From Nocardiopsis flavescens (GTDB taxonomy: Bacteria; Actinomycetota; Actinomycetes; Streptosporangiales; Streptosporangiaceae): a stretch of DNA of 64,000 nt. This document shows positions 35,773-44,476 of this stretch, piece after piece; position 1 is the first letter of the stretch, and every line of letters starts with the position of its first letter. The position numbers were made by a program, and so were the translations under genes. The notes beneath the pieces are model-generated. The model was not told the origin of the DNA. It saw only the letters and a program-made list of their open reading frames with translations, and did not search any database. The stretch covers positions 1-64,000 of the forward strand of contig NZ_FQZK01000004.1 in assembly GCF_900141985.1 (NCBI RefSeq), read 5' to 3'.

Positions 35773-36221
35773 GCTCCGGTCCCCTCCGCCCCGGCGGTCC
35801 GCGTGTCCCCGGCGGGGAGCCCCTCCCCGGCGGGACGCGCACCGCCACCGGGGCGCAGCGCCTTCACGTAGGCCTCGACGTCGGCGGGGTCGACCCGTCC
35901 CCGCACCGTCACCCTGTTCCCGTCGACCTCCACGGTGACCGACCTCTGCCCGCTCTGTTCGAGCCAGGTCCCGGCGAGCGAGACCAGCGCGGACAGGACC
36001 GGCTTGAGCAGGAGCCCGGCCACGACCACCGCCCCGGCCAGGGCCGCGGGATCGGCCGACCGCGTCCCCGGCACCTCGTCCCCCGCGGCCGCCCGTACCT
36101 CCTCGACGTCCAGGCGCTCCAGGAAGAGCACCAGGTCGCGCGTGTACCGGTCGGCCTCCTCCTCGGTGGTGTCCTCTTCGAAACCGATGCTGACCAGCGA
36201 CTCGTCCCGCGGCACCCGCAC
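35769..36221 (-). CDS. Effector-associated constant component EACC1 protein
   Basis: About 150 residues. N-terminal EEDTTEEEADRYTRDLVLFLERLD (helix pair), the signature VPGTRSADPAALAGAVVVAGLLLKPVLSALV with a membrane-like segment at 61-86, then paired strands RSVTVEVDGNRVTVRG. This pattern is the EACC1 family, found in actinobacteria as the fixed partner of diverse predicted conflict effectors, here a caspase. The mechanism is not established; a membrane-anchored sensor or trigger is the usual proposal. GTG 36221 has AGGA 7 nt upstream; a longer frame to 36374 shows no conservation with the decayed copy at 38.8 kb. Translationally coupled to the caspase gene. Confidence 0.85.
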   Translation of the reverse strand: MRVPRDESLVSIGFEEDTTEEEADRYTRDLVLFLERLDVEEVRAAAGDEVPGTRSADPAALAGAVVVAGLLLKPVLSALVSLAGTWLEQSGQRSVTVEVDGNRVTVRGRVDPADVEAYVKALRPGGGARPAGEGLPAGDTRTAGAEGTGA

Positions 36222-36419
36222 ACCCTCTTCCTCACGGAAAGGGACCGCGCCCTCACAGAACACGGACCCCCGACCCGCACGTTCTACCAACGGGAGGGAC
36301 GGCATCGCAGCGGATTCGTGCGACTGACCGGAACCGGCCAACCGAATGAGGGGGCCGGGGTGCGGGGCGGCCACCGCGGCGAGGGGCGGGCGGCGGAGGG
36401 CCGCGCCGGTCGGGCGTCC

Positions 36420-36815
36420 TCAGCGGGCCCGCCGGTAGTGGGCGCGCACCTTCCCGGCCTGCTCCAGCCAGAACTCCGTCCTCCGCTCCGGGGAGGCCCC
36501 GGCCTCCAGCAGGCCCTTCTCCACCGCGAGTTCGTAGAAGCCCGGCCCGGGGTCGTTGGCCTCCTGCCGGATCATGATCGCCGAGATCATCGCTCCGACC
36601 TGGGCGAACGTGCGATCGACGGCCTCCCACAGCAGGGCGCCCACCGCCGCGCGGTCCCGGTCCTGCGAGAAGTCCAGGGGCGGCAGGCCGGTCCGCTGCA
36701 CGAGCGCGCCGTTCAGCTCCCCGTAGGTCACGAACGCGTCCGTCGCGGCCCGTTCCTCCAGGAAGGGAGTGGTCTCCTCGACCAGCCGCTCCCAGTCGTC
36801 GCCCCTGCCGTACAC
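36420..36815 (-). CDS. Small soluble protein of unknown function
   Basis: 131 residues, helical and charged: ERLVEETTPFLEERAATDAFVTYGELNGALVQRTGLPPLDF, then a SQDRDRAAVGALLWEAVDRTFAQVGAMISAIMI segment and ELAVEKGLLEAGASPERRTEFWLEQ. The first part resembles a helical protein-interaction region with a conserved-looking FVTYGELN. No catalytic motif is visible. GTG 36815 has GGGAGG just upstream, which supports translation. It lies between the EACC1 gene and the SWIM-domain gene, inside the region where the caspase pair was duplicated. Confidence 0.65.
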   Translation of the reverse strand: MYGRGDDWERLVEETTPFLEERAATDAFVTYGELNGALVQRTGLPPLDFSQDRDRAAVGALLWEAVDRTFAQVGAMISAIMIRQEANDPGPGFYELAVEKGLLEAGASPERRTEFWLEQAGKVRAHYRRAR

Positions 36816-37005
36816 GCTGCCTCCCGGAAAGTCGGCCGCCGCCGTCCCGGCACCGGTGGAGCGACCCTACCGGGGCCCCCGGGCCGCCCCCAGGGGCAAA
36901 AGTCCGGACCACGACACCGATCCCGCGAACAACTCCCGTCCCACGTGACCGAGCCCCTCGTACCGCCGAGGGTCGGGCGCCCACGCACCGTGGTGTCATG
37001 GGTCC

Positions 37006-37686
37006 ATGACCTCCCTGACCCGTGAGACCCTCCACGACCTCGCCGGCCGCAAGTCCTTCGAACGCGGCCTCGACTACCTGGGCCGGGTGACCGGCCTCCT
37101 CCACCGGGACGACAGCGTGACGGCCACCGTCTCCGGCACCCGCCGCTACCGCGTGCGCCTGGACACCGGCACGCGCTTCTCCTGGGACTGCGACTGCCCG
37201 TGGGCGCAGGAGGGCAACTGCTGCAAGCACGTGGTCGCGGTCGCCCTGGTGCACCTGTACGAGCAGGAGCACGGGCCCACCGCACCCGCGGCCCCCGACG
37301 TCGAAGCGCACCTGCGCTCGCTGGACCGGGACGAACTCCTCGCCCTCCTGCTCGCCGAGGCCGACCGCTCCCCCGCCCTCTCCCTGGACCTCCAGGTGCG
37401 GGCGGCCGCCTCCGCCGGGGACACCGCCGCCCTGCGCACCCTCCTCGAAGGCGCCCTGCGCCTCACCTCCCCCGTCCCCTGGGAGCAGGCCGCCGACTAC
37501 GCCCGCGCCGTCCACAGCGCCGTCGACGCCGTCGGCCTGCTGGCCTCCTCCGACCGCGCCGAGGAGGCGGTGGAGCTCTCCGGCCTCCTGCACACCCTCA
37601 CCGAGGACGCCGAGGACATGGTCGAGGACCCCGAAGGCGAGGTCCTCGCCGCCCTGGAACACCTCCGCGACCCCACCGGCCCCTGA
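37006..37686 (+). CDS. SWIM zinc-finger domain protein
   Basis: 226 residues. The SWIM motif CxCxnCxH is in SWDCDCPWAQEGNCCKHVVAVAL (about residues 62-85), a zinc-binding fold that contacts nucleic acid or protein. The remaining sequence is helical, with a DRDELLALLLAEADRSPALSLDLQVRAAA segment seen in many actinobacterial SWIM proteins. It may be a partner of a helicase; the adjacent genes are a caspase-helicase and its remnant, but no SWIM/helicase partnership is proven. ATG 37006 has no strong SD. It is plus-strand between minus-strand genes. Confidence 0.78.
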   Translation: MTSLTRETLHDLAGRKSFERGLDYLGRVTGLLHRDDSVTATVSGTRRYRVRLDTGTRFSWDCDCPWAQEGNCCKHVVAVALVHLYEQEHGPTAPAAPDVEAHLRSLDRDELLALLLAEADRSPALSLDLQVRAAASAGDTAALRTLLEGALRLTSPVPWEQAADYARAVHSAVDAVGLLASSDRAEEAVELSGLLHTLTEDAEDMVEDPEGEVLAALEHLRDPTGP

Positions 37687-37689
37687 CCC

Positions 37690-37985
37690 GGGGTGCCGGC
37701 ACGGCGGCCAGGTCGCGCACGGCGGCCAGGTCCGGGAGCGGGCGTTCCGGCCCGTAGTGCGGGTCCGGCGGGTCACCGCCAGGACACCGCGCCGCCACCA
37801 TGGCGGACGCGGCGACGGCCTCCCCTGCCTCCGGATCCCCAAGGTGTTCCTCGGCCTCGACGGCACGCGGCGGCCGATCGCGGATCATGCCCGCGCGTTC
37901 GCGCTCTGCCGGCTCGTCCAGATCCCCGCAGAAGTCCGTGGCGGTGTCATCGCCGAACGGACCGGTGTCCCAAGTGCGCAGTCCC
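37690..37985 (-). pseudogene. Remnant of a DUF4259 protein
   Basis: On the minus strand, reading back from 37978, the translation RTWDTGPFGDDTATDFCGDL and LGDPEAGEAVAASAMVAARCPGG, DPHYGPERPLPDL is the DUF4259 core. The normal first residues (MGTW) are replaced by LRTW with no start codon nearby, and after PLPDL the frame turns into low-complexity Arg/Gly sequence that overlaps the SWIM gene. It is therefore called as a broken gene. DUF4259 function is unknown. Confidence 0.6.
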
Positions 37986-38010
37986 TTCCCGTGTCCTCCG
38001 CACGCGAGTA

Positions 38011-38051
38011 GCCGGCCGGTCACCGCGAACGTTTCGCGGCAACCGGCCGGC
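38011..38051. repeat. Interrupted 41-bp palindrome
   Basis: Outer arms GCCGGCCGGT (38011-38020) and ACCGGCCGGC (38042-38051) are perfect complements. Inner arms CCGCGAA and TTCGCGG pair after a 2-base mismatch. It lies just upstream of the DUF4259 remnant, in a stretch without an intact gene. Confidence 0.65.
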
Positions 38052-38234
38052 AACGGCGCGCGGCGCGTCCCGTCCGGCCCTGCCCGCGCTCCTGAGAAAG
38101 GGTGTTGATCCCGTTCACCCTTTTCCCTCCCGTAGTCGACCGACCAGGCTCATCCCAGGGCGACAGGGCCTTGGTGGACTTGGGGTGGCGGTGCACGATC
38201 CCCTGTGTGTGAACGGCTGCCGAATCCGCGCCCA

Positions 38235-38792
38235 GGGCTGCGACCTCCTCAGGCGGCAGCGGGACGAGGGTCGGCGACGATGCAATGGGTGGCCTCGTCC
38301 ACCACCACGAGGTCGAACCGGCCCAGGGCCGGTTCGACGCGTGTCCTTCGCCAGGTGGCAGACGGCCCCTCTTGTCCTTGGCGCCGTGCACGGAGAAGGA
38401 CACGAGCAGCAAGTCGTCGGGGCAGCCCGTGGACAGGGCATCCTCCATTACCTCCATGGCCCCGTTTCCGGTGGGGTCGAGGAGGGTCTCCACCCGATCG
38501 GAGCGGCCGTTGTCCTTGAGGACCCGCTACAGGGCCGCGACGTCGGCGTGCGGTGAGTGCAGGTTCTCCAGGTCGTCGTAATCCCGGTGACCAGTACGGC
38601 ACCGGCCAAAGTCGCGGGGTCGGCCGACCGGGTGCCAGGGACCGTGTCCCCCTCCACGACGTGGACCTCGTCGACCTCCAAGTCCTCGAGCAGGAGGACC
38701 AGGTCACGGGTGTGCAGGTCCGCCTCCTCCTCAGTGACGTCGTCCTGGAAGTCGATCCTGTCCACCGGGCCATCCGTAAGAGGCACCCGTAC
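38235..38792 (-). pseudogene. Decayed second copy of the EACC1/caspase-helicase pair
   Basis: Minus-strand pieces in order match the intact pair at 36.2-32.0 kb. First, EACC1: VRVPLTDGP...DVTEEEADLHTRDLVLLLEDL and VPGTRSADPATLAGAVLVTG, with the start GTG changed to GTA. Then, after a deletion inside the membrane segment, caspase: YDDLENLHSPHADVAAL, an in-frame TAG at about 38530, and DDLLLVSFSVHGAKDKRGRL (active-site His kept, preceding Gly changed to Val). After a second deletion, the helicase fragment GRFDLVVVDEATHCIVAD in another frame near 38280-38335. Upstream sequence also resembles the intact promoter region (GGTACAACCTG versus GGTAGAACGTG). Confidence 0.85.
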
Positions 38793-39020
38793 ACGCTCCC
38801 CTCGGCGGGAGGGGCCGCTCGGTCGCGGACCGCCGACACCCCGCCGCGCAGGTTGTACCGACCGGAGCCCTCGCGCGTTCGAGGTTTTCCGTCTCTGGCC
38901 GCTTTCGGCCACTCCAGACACGAAAGCCCACAAAGGCATTAAAAGGAAATACAGCTGGGCGGTCCTGCCAGTACGCTCATTATTTCTCCCCCGACCCACG
39001 CGTCCCGGAAGGCAGCCTTC

Positions 39021-41105
39021 GTGGCATCGCGCAGCGAACTCAGTGCCAGGATCACCCGCACACTCTTCGAGGTACTGGACAAGCATCCCGAAGGTCTGCA
39101 CAAGAACACCCTCTGGAGCCTCGTCCTGAGCGCGAACCCCGGGTTGGAGGAGGCCTGGAAGAACGCTGTTTCGGGCAATACGACCCCGTTCACCCACATG
39201 GGCTGGACGGCCGCGGAGGCGGTCAAGGCCGGATGGATGCGCAAGGACGGTGACGGAACCTGGGAACTGACGGGCGCCGGACGCCACGCCCTGGCCGAAC
39301 TCGATGAGGACGCCGACCTCAAACCGCTCATCAAACTCCGTTATCACAAGTGGAAACGGGCCAAGGAAAGCTACAACCTGGCCGGCGACGTCCTCCAGTC
39401 GCTCCCGGAGGGACGCTGGGTCGGTCTGAAGGACCTCGCCGAGGTGAGCGGCCTGGACCCCGTGGCGCTGATGCAGTACCTGTCGGCGACACGAACCGAG
39501 GGCTGGCACCGCGTGCTGGACGAGGAGGGCCGGACACCGGAGTGCGCCCACCTCACGGACGAGGAACAGGCGGCGGCGAACGCGCTGCTGGACGCCGACG
39601 GCATCCTCGGCCCCGGCGGCTGGACCCTGAGCAGCCACCGCCTGACCTGGGCCCAGCTCACCGAACAGGTCTCTGCCGATGACACGGCCGATGACGAGGC
39701 TTCGCCCCCCGCCCGCGCCTGGCTGGTCCGCGGCACGGACCCGGGCGGGGACGACTCCGTCCACACATCCTGGGTGGAACGGGGCGTGTGCTCCCTGACC
39801 GCGAACGGAGCCGACTCCCTGCGCCCGGGCGTGGGCGAGACAGTGGTCCGTGACACCGTCGAACGCCTCCACCAGCACTGGTCCGCGGAGGAGCGCGAAC
39901 GTCTCGTCTTCGCGCTGCACAGCTTCGTCTCCAAGATGCGAGCCGGGGACCTCGTCCTCACCAATGTCGGCCGACAGGTCCACCTCGGCGTGGTGGCCGG
40001 CGAGGAGTTGGGCACCGACGCTCCCTCGGCTCCGCACAGGCTGGTCCGCAAGGTCGTGTGGCACACCCGCTCCGCACCGCTCGACCTGTTCGAGGACCTG
40101 TCGGCCGAACTGGCCTCCCGAGTCGGCACGCCCAACAGCGACCTGCTCGAACTCACCGGTTTCCGCGAGGAGATGGAGGCCTTGGTCGGCGGCCCCCGGC
40201 GGCCGAAGCAACGGGAGTTCGCCCTGCCCGAACCCACCGAGGAGTTCGCACGGAGCGTTTTCATGGACAGGGCCTGGCTCGCGGAGTGCGTCGACCTGCT
40301 CCGCGACAAACCCCAACTGGTCCTCTACGGACCCCCGGGCACCGGAAAGACCCACCTGGCCCAGGAGCTGGCCCGACACCTGACCGGGGACCGGCCGGAG
40401 AACTGCCAGCTCGTGCAGTTCCACCCGTCCTACTCCTACGAGGACTTCTTCGAGGGGTACCGGCCCCACGCCGGTGACGCCGAGCGGTCCGCGGGTTTCA
40501 CCCTCACCCCCGGTCCTCTTCGCACGCTCGCCAGCGCCGCGCGCAAACACCCGGCGGAGCCGTTCGTTCTGATCATCGACGAGATCAACCGGGGCAACCT
40601 CGCCAAGGTCTTCGGAGAGCTCTACTTCCTGCTGGAGTACCGGAACAGGTCCGTCCGGCTGCTCTACGGGTCCGAGGGAGACGCCGGGTTCGACCTTCCG
40701 CGGAACCTGATCATCATCGGAACCATGAACACCGCGGACCGTTCGATCGCCCTCGTCGACACCGCGATGCGCCGACGCTTCTGGTTCACCGAGCTGCATC
40801 CGAGCTCCGCACCCGTGTCCTCGGTGCTGCGGGAATGGCTCGAACACCACGACCTGCCGGAGACCCCGGCGCTCCTGCTGGACACACTGAACGACCGGAT
40901 CGACGACCGCGACTTCCGTATCGGCCCGTCGTACCTGATGAGAACGTCGATCCACTCCTCCCCCACCGGCCTGGACCGCGTGTGGCGCCACCAGATCCTC
41001 CCCCTCCTCGAAGAGCACCACTACGGCGACGGAACGGACGTGGAGGCCAGGTACGGACTCGCCTCCCTGCGCAGCGCCGCCCTGCGACTGGACGAGCGGT
41101 CGTGA
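39021..41105 (+). CDS. mcrB: McrB-like AAA+ GTPase of a modification-dependent restriction system
   Basis: 694 residues. An N-terminal winged-helix-like domain (residues 1-95: TLFEVLDKHPEGLHKNTLWSLVL) is followed by a possible second helical domain. A putative EVE/PUA-like modified-base reader lies at about 233-355 (ARAWLVRGTDPGGDDSVHTSWVERGVCSL). The AAA+ motor begins near 430: Walker A LYGPPGTGKTHLAQEL, HPSYSYEDFFEGYRP, Walker B LIIDEINRGNLAKVFGELYFLLEYR and the McrB sensor GTMNTADRSIALVDTAMRRRF. It drives translocation for the McrC nuclease on modified DNA. GTG 39021 follows GGAAGG. Its stop overlaps the McrC start (GTGA). Target modification is unknown. Confidence 0.9.
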   Translation: MASRSELSARITRTLFEVLDKHPEGLHKNTLWSLVLSANPGLEEAWKNAVSGNTTPFTHMGWTAAEAVKAGWMRKDGDGTWELTGAGRHALAELDEDADLKPLIKLRYHKWKRAKESYNLAGDVLQSLPEGRWVGLKDLAEVSGLDPVALMQYLSATRTEGWHRVLDEEGRTPECAHLTDEEQAAANALLDADGILGPGGWTLSSHRLTWAQLTEQVSADDTADDEASPPARAWLVRGTDPGGDDSVHTSWVERGVCSLTANGADSLRPGVGETVVRDTVERLHQHWSAEERERLVFALHSFVSKMRAGDLVLTNVGRQVHLGVVAGEELGTDAPSAPHRLVRKVVWHTRSAPLDLFEDLSAELASRVGTPNSDLLELTGFREEMEALVGGPRRPKQREFALPEPTEEFARSVFMDRAWLAECVDLLRDKPQLVLYGPPGTGKTHLAQELARHLTGDRPENCQLVQFHPSYSYEDFFEGYRPHAGDAERSAGFTLTPGPLRTLASAARKHPAEPFVLIIDEINRGNLAKVFGELYFLLEYRNRSVRLLYGSEGDAGFDLPRNLIIIGTMNTADRSIALVDTAMRRRFWFTELHPSSAPVSSVLREWLEHHDLPETPALLLDTLNDRIDDRDFRIGPSYLMRTSIHSSPTGLDRVWRHQILPLLEEHHYGDGTDVEARYGLASLRSAALRLDERS

Positions 41106-42304
41106 CGGTCGCCCTGCGGCTGACAGAGCACAGGCCACGGCGGGGCGTCCGGCTCACCGCCGCGCAGGCCGCCCTCCTCACCGCCTCGCGACTGGTCACG
41201 GTGACACCGGAACCCGAGGGGCACTGGTGCGTCAGCGCCGACCGCGAGATGGTCGGGTCCGTGCGGCTCACCTCCCGCGGGGAGGTGATCGACCTGGTCA
41301 TCACACCCAAGCTCCCGGTCCGGCGCCTGTTCTTCCTCCTCGGCTACGCGCAGGGAGGCATGCGCTGGCACCAGGAGGCGGTGGACGTCCACGAGAACGA
41401 CGACCTGCTTCCCGTCGTCGCCCATGCCTTCGCCCGCATGTGCGAACGGGCCCTCGGCCAGGGGGTTCTCCAGGGGTATCGGACCGTCGAGGAGTCGGCG
41501 CCTGTCCTCCGCGGCCGCCTGCGGACCACCGACCAGGCCCGCCGCCGCTTCGGCCAGCCCCTGCCCGCGGAGATTCGCTACGACGACCACACCACGGACA
41601 TCGCCGAGAACCGGATCCTGCTCACGGCCACACGCAAACTCCTTCGCACCCCGGGAACGCGGGCCGGTACACGCGCTCTCCTGCGACGGGTCCTCATCCG
41701 CCTGGAAGGGGTGGAGCATCTGCCGCCCGGCCAGGAGTTGCCCGTTTGGAGGCCCAGTCGACTGAACACCCGCTTCCAGGGCCCGCTACGTCTGGCCGAA
41801 CTCGTCCTGAGGTCGGGCTCCTACGAGTTCGCCGAGGATCGAGCCCTGCGCGCCGAGGGCCTGGTCCTGCGTATGTGGCAGGTGTTCGAGGACTTCGTGA
41901 CCCATGCCCTCGCCGACGCCCTGCGCGCCAGAGGAGGCAGGTGCCTGCTCCAGGACAGGCGCTTCCATCTGGACCACGCGCACACCGCCCAGCTGCGCCC
42001 CGACCTCGTCTACGAGCCGCCGGACGCCGCCGGTCCGACCGGTGTGGTGGACGTCAAGTACAAGCGGGCCAGGGGCCAGGGCGGCCACACGGGCGACCTG
42101 TACCAGATGCTGGCGTACTGCACCCGGCTCGGCCTCGCTGAGGGGCACCTGGTCTACGCCGCGGGCCCGGGGACCACGGCGCAACAACACCGCCTGCACG
42201 GCAGTCCGGGCGTGACCGTGCACCAGCACGTCCTCGATCTGGATACCGACCCGGAGACCCTGCTGTCGCAGATCGACACCATCGCCGAGGCCGTGCGGAA
42301 CTGA
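41102..42304 (+). CDS. mcrC: McrC-like nuclease subunit
   Basis: 400 residues. The N-terminal half is the McrB-contacting beta-barrel/helical part (GEVIDLVITPKLPVRRLFFLLGYAQ, DLLPVVAHAFARMCERALGQGVLQGYRTVEESAPVLRGRL). The C-terminal PD-(D/E)xK nuclease has LRPDLVYEP and GVVDVKYKRARG near residues 298-322 followed by DLYQMLAYC, the full McrC active-site set. Together with McrB it cuts DNA carrying foreign modification. GTG 41102 overlaps the McrB stop codon, ensuring coupled translation. It ends 42 bases from the end of the convergent BREX operon, so the two systems are adjacent but separately transcribed. Confidence 0.92.
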   Translation: MTVALRLTEHRPRRGVRLTAAQAALLTASRLVTVTPEPEGHWCVSADREMVGSVRLTSRGEVIDLVITPKLPVRRLFFLLGYAQGGMRWHQEAVDVHENDDLLPVVAHAFARMCERALGQGVLQGYRTVEESAPVLRGRLRTTDQARRRFGQPLPAEIRYDDHTTDIAENRILLTATRKLLRTPGTRAGTRALLRRVLIRLEGVEHLPPGQELPVWRPSRLNTRFQGPLRLAELVLRSGSYEFAEDRALRAEGLVLRMWQVFEDFVTHALADALRARGGRCLLQDRRFHLDHAHTAQLRPDLVYEPPDAAGPTGVVDVKYKRARGQGGHTGDLYQMLAYCTRLGLAEGHLVYAAGPGTTAQQHRLHGSPGVTVHQHVLDLDTDPETLLSQIDTIAEAVRN

Positions 42305-42346
42305 CCGCGATCCGGTCCCTGCGGGATGCCTCTCGAAGCAGCAGCC

Positions 42347-44476
42347 CTATGTGTGGAGGGCCTGTAGCCGTACCGGCTCCTTGAGCACCCGCCGTGCACC
42401 GTCGAAGTCTGCCAGCCGCGCGGCCACTGTCGCGAAGGCAAGCCGCTCGGGCAGTACGGCCGCGAACTTCAGCCCCCGGACCGCCCGCGGGTCGACGTCC
42501 GGAAGCACCAGGGGCCCGTCCGAGCGCATTCCTTCCCGGGCCTTCGCCCACATCGCGGTGGTGACATCCTCTCGGAGCCTCACAGAGAAGTCGGTGGGAC
42601 GCTGCACCGGGTCGGTGACCGACGACAGGGTCGCGGTGAGCGTGGCGTTGGCCCGGTAACCCGCCCAGGTCCACCAGCGCACGCCGTCCCCCTCCCTGGT
42701 GATCAGCGTCCCGCCGGGGTGAACCGTCGACGGCGCCTGCCCTTCCCGCAACTCCGAAAGAGCGGTGCGCGCCCGCGACGTGAGGGGGACCGGCGGGTCG
42801 GTCCCCAGCATGACCTCGCGCATCGCCCGGGTGAGGGCGAAGGACAGCCCGGAGACCGCGCCCGAGGTCCACTTGGCCACTCCCCCGCCATCGGCGGGTT
42901 CGACGAAGGCCCGTCGCCTGCTCCAGTCGATGTGGGTGACCCGCCAGCTCCTCCCGCCGAGTAGCAGCAGCCTGGGCCCCTCGCGTTCCTCCGTCAGCAC
43001 GGAGGTGTCGGCCGATCCGATCTCTTTGCGCCCGGACAGCACGGTGAACTGCGGCGGCGCGGTGAAGGAGGCCGTCAGCTCGATGAAGTGCCGCTTCCCG
43101 AAGCGCCGCTCGGCCTCCGGCCCGATGAACAGCATCCCCTCGTCGGAGTCCAGGAACCCCTGCTCGACCATGTTCCGCAGGATCGGCGCGGCCGAGCGGT
43201 CGAACGGGACGAGGCCGTTCCACTCCTGCGGCCACAGGCGGTCGCCGACCCGGTGCTTCTGGAGTACCAACGCGAGCAGTTGCTGTGCCACCAGGTGGCG
43301 CGGCTCGGGCGGCGGGTCGACCGGCTCCACCCAGCCCCGGCTCCACAGCAGCAGCAGGCCCGCCGCGTGCAGCAGCGCCTCCTTGTCCGTGGCCAGGAAC
43401 AGGCAGTTGCGGGCGCTCCCCTGCCGACGCCCGGTCCTGCCGATGCGCTGGAGGAACGAGGCGACCGTGTCGGGCGCGTCGATCTGGATGACCCGGTCCA
43501 GGTCACCGACGTCGATCCCCAGTTCCAGTGTGGAGGTGGAGACGATGACGCAGTCCCTGGCCTCGGCGAACGCCTGTTCCGACCGGGTGCGCTCCTCGAC
43601 CGACAGGGAGGCGTGGGACAGGAACACCTGCACGTCCCGGGCCCGCAGGGCCGCCCCCAGTTCCTCGACCTGGCGCCGGGAGTCGCAGAACACCAGACGT
43701 TTCTCACCCCGGTGCAGCGCCGCGATCACCTTCGCCGCGTTGGTGACGGACCCGACGTAGTCCAGCTCGACCTCTCCCGCGGGCGGCGCTCCCGCCCCAC
43801 CGGGAAGGTCGACCCCTGGAGCGACCACCCTGCCCGGTCGTTCCGCTGCGGAGGCGCCCTGCAACCAGGTCAAGAGGTCCTGGGGATTGCCGACCGTCGC
43901 CGACAGGCCCACCCGCTGGATCCGGTGTCCGGTCAGCCGCTCCAAGCGCTCCAGGACGGCCAGCAGATGCCAGCCGCGGTCGTCCCCGGCGAAGGCGTGC
44001 ACCTCGTCCACGACCACGGCCCGGACCCCGCCCAGGAACACCTCGTGGTCGGTGGTCGTCCCCAGCAGCATCGACTCCAGGGACTCCGGGGTGGTGAGGA
44101 GGATCTGGGGCGGGTCGGTGCGCATGCGCCGCCGCTGGGACTGCTTGGTGTCCCCGTGCCACAGCCCCGCGCGGAACCCCAGCCAGTTCGCGTAGGCGTC
44201 GACCCGGGAGGCCAGGTTGTTGAGCAGCGCCTTGAGGGGGCACAGATACAGCACGGACAGCCCGTCCCACCCGCCCGCCCGCATCGTCGAGAGCAGGGGG
44301 AAGCACGCGGCCTCGGTCTTGCCTCCCGCCGTGGGCGCCAGAAGGATCGCGTCCTCGCCGTCCATCAACGGGCCGATCGCGTCCCGTTGCAGCGGCCGCA
44401 GGTCAGGCCAGCCCAGCGTGTTGACGATGTGGTGCAGCACGACCGGGTCGAGCCGGTCCACCGGGTCGGCACCCAC
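42347..44476 (-). CDS. brxHI: BREX type 2 helicase BrxHI (Lhr-like)
   Basis: 709 residues, SF2 helicase. Motif I LLAPTAGGKTEAACFPLLS near residue 45, motif Ia YLCPLKALLNNL, TTPESLESMLLG, motif II VVVDEVHAFAGDD near 156, motif III LSATVGNP, then LVFCDSRRQVEELG, STSTLELGIDVGDLDRVIQ and QRIGRTGRRQGSA (motif VI). The Lhr-type C-terminal region follows. It is the last gene of the Pgl/BREX type 2 operon. GTG 44476 starts immediately after the BrxD TAG (zero gap), so translation is coupled. Role in BREX is not defined but the gene is a constant of type 2 loci. Confidence 0.9.
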   Translation of the reverse strand: MGADPVDRLDPVVLHHIVNTLGWPDLRPLQRDAIGPLMDGEDAILLAPTAGGKTEAACFPLLSTMRAGGWDGLSVLYLCPLKALLNNLASRVDAYANWLGFRAGLWHGDTKQSQRRRMRTDPPQILLTTPESLESMLLGTTTDHEVFLGGVRAVVVDEVHAFAGDDRGWHLLAVLERLERLTGHRIQRVGLSATVGNPQDLLTWLQGASAAERPGRVVAPGVDLPGGAGAPPAGEVELDYVGSVTNAAKVIAALHRGEKRLVFCDSRRQVEELGAALRARDVQVFLSHASLSVEERTRSEQAFAEARDCVIVSTSTLELGIDVGDLDRVIQIDAPDTVASFLQRIGRTGRRQGSARNCLFLATDKEALLHAAGLLLLWSRGWVEPVDPPPEPRHLVAQQLLALVLQKHRVGDRLWPQEWNGLVPFDRSAAPILRNMVEQGFLDSDEGMLFIGPEAERRFGKRHFIELTASFTAPPQFTVLSGRKEIGSADTSVLTEEREGPRLLLLGGRSWRVTHIDWSRRRAFVEPADGGGVAKWTSGAVSGLSFALTRAMREVMLGTDPPVPLTSRARTALSELREGQAPSTVHPGGTLITREGDGVRWWTWAGYRANATLTATLSSVTDPVQRPTDFSVRLREDVTTAMWAKAREGMRSDGPLVLPDVDPRAVRGLKFAAVLPERLAFATVAARLADFDGARRVLKEPVRLQALHT

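Noticed and set aside
38448-41138. Minus-strand frame of nearly 900 codons covering mcrB
   Set aside because: Only its last part carries the decayed EACC1 sequence; the rest is antisense of mcrB.
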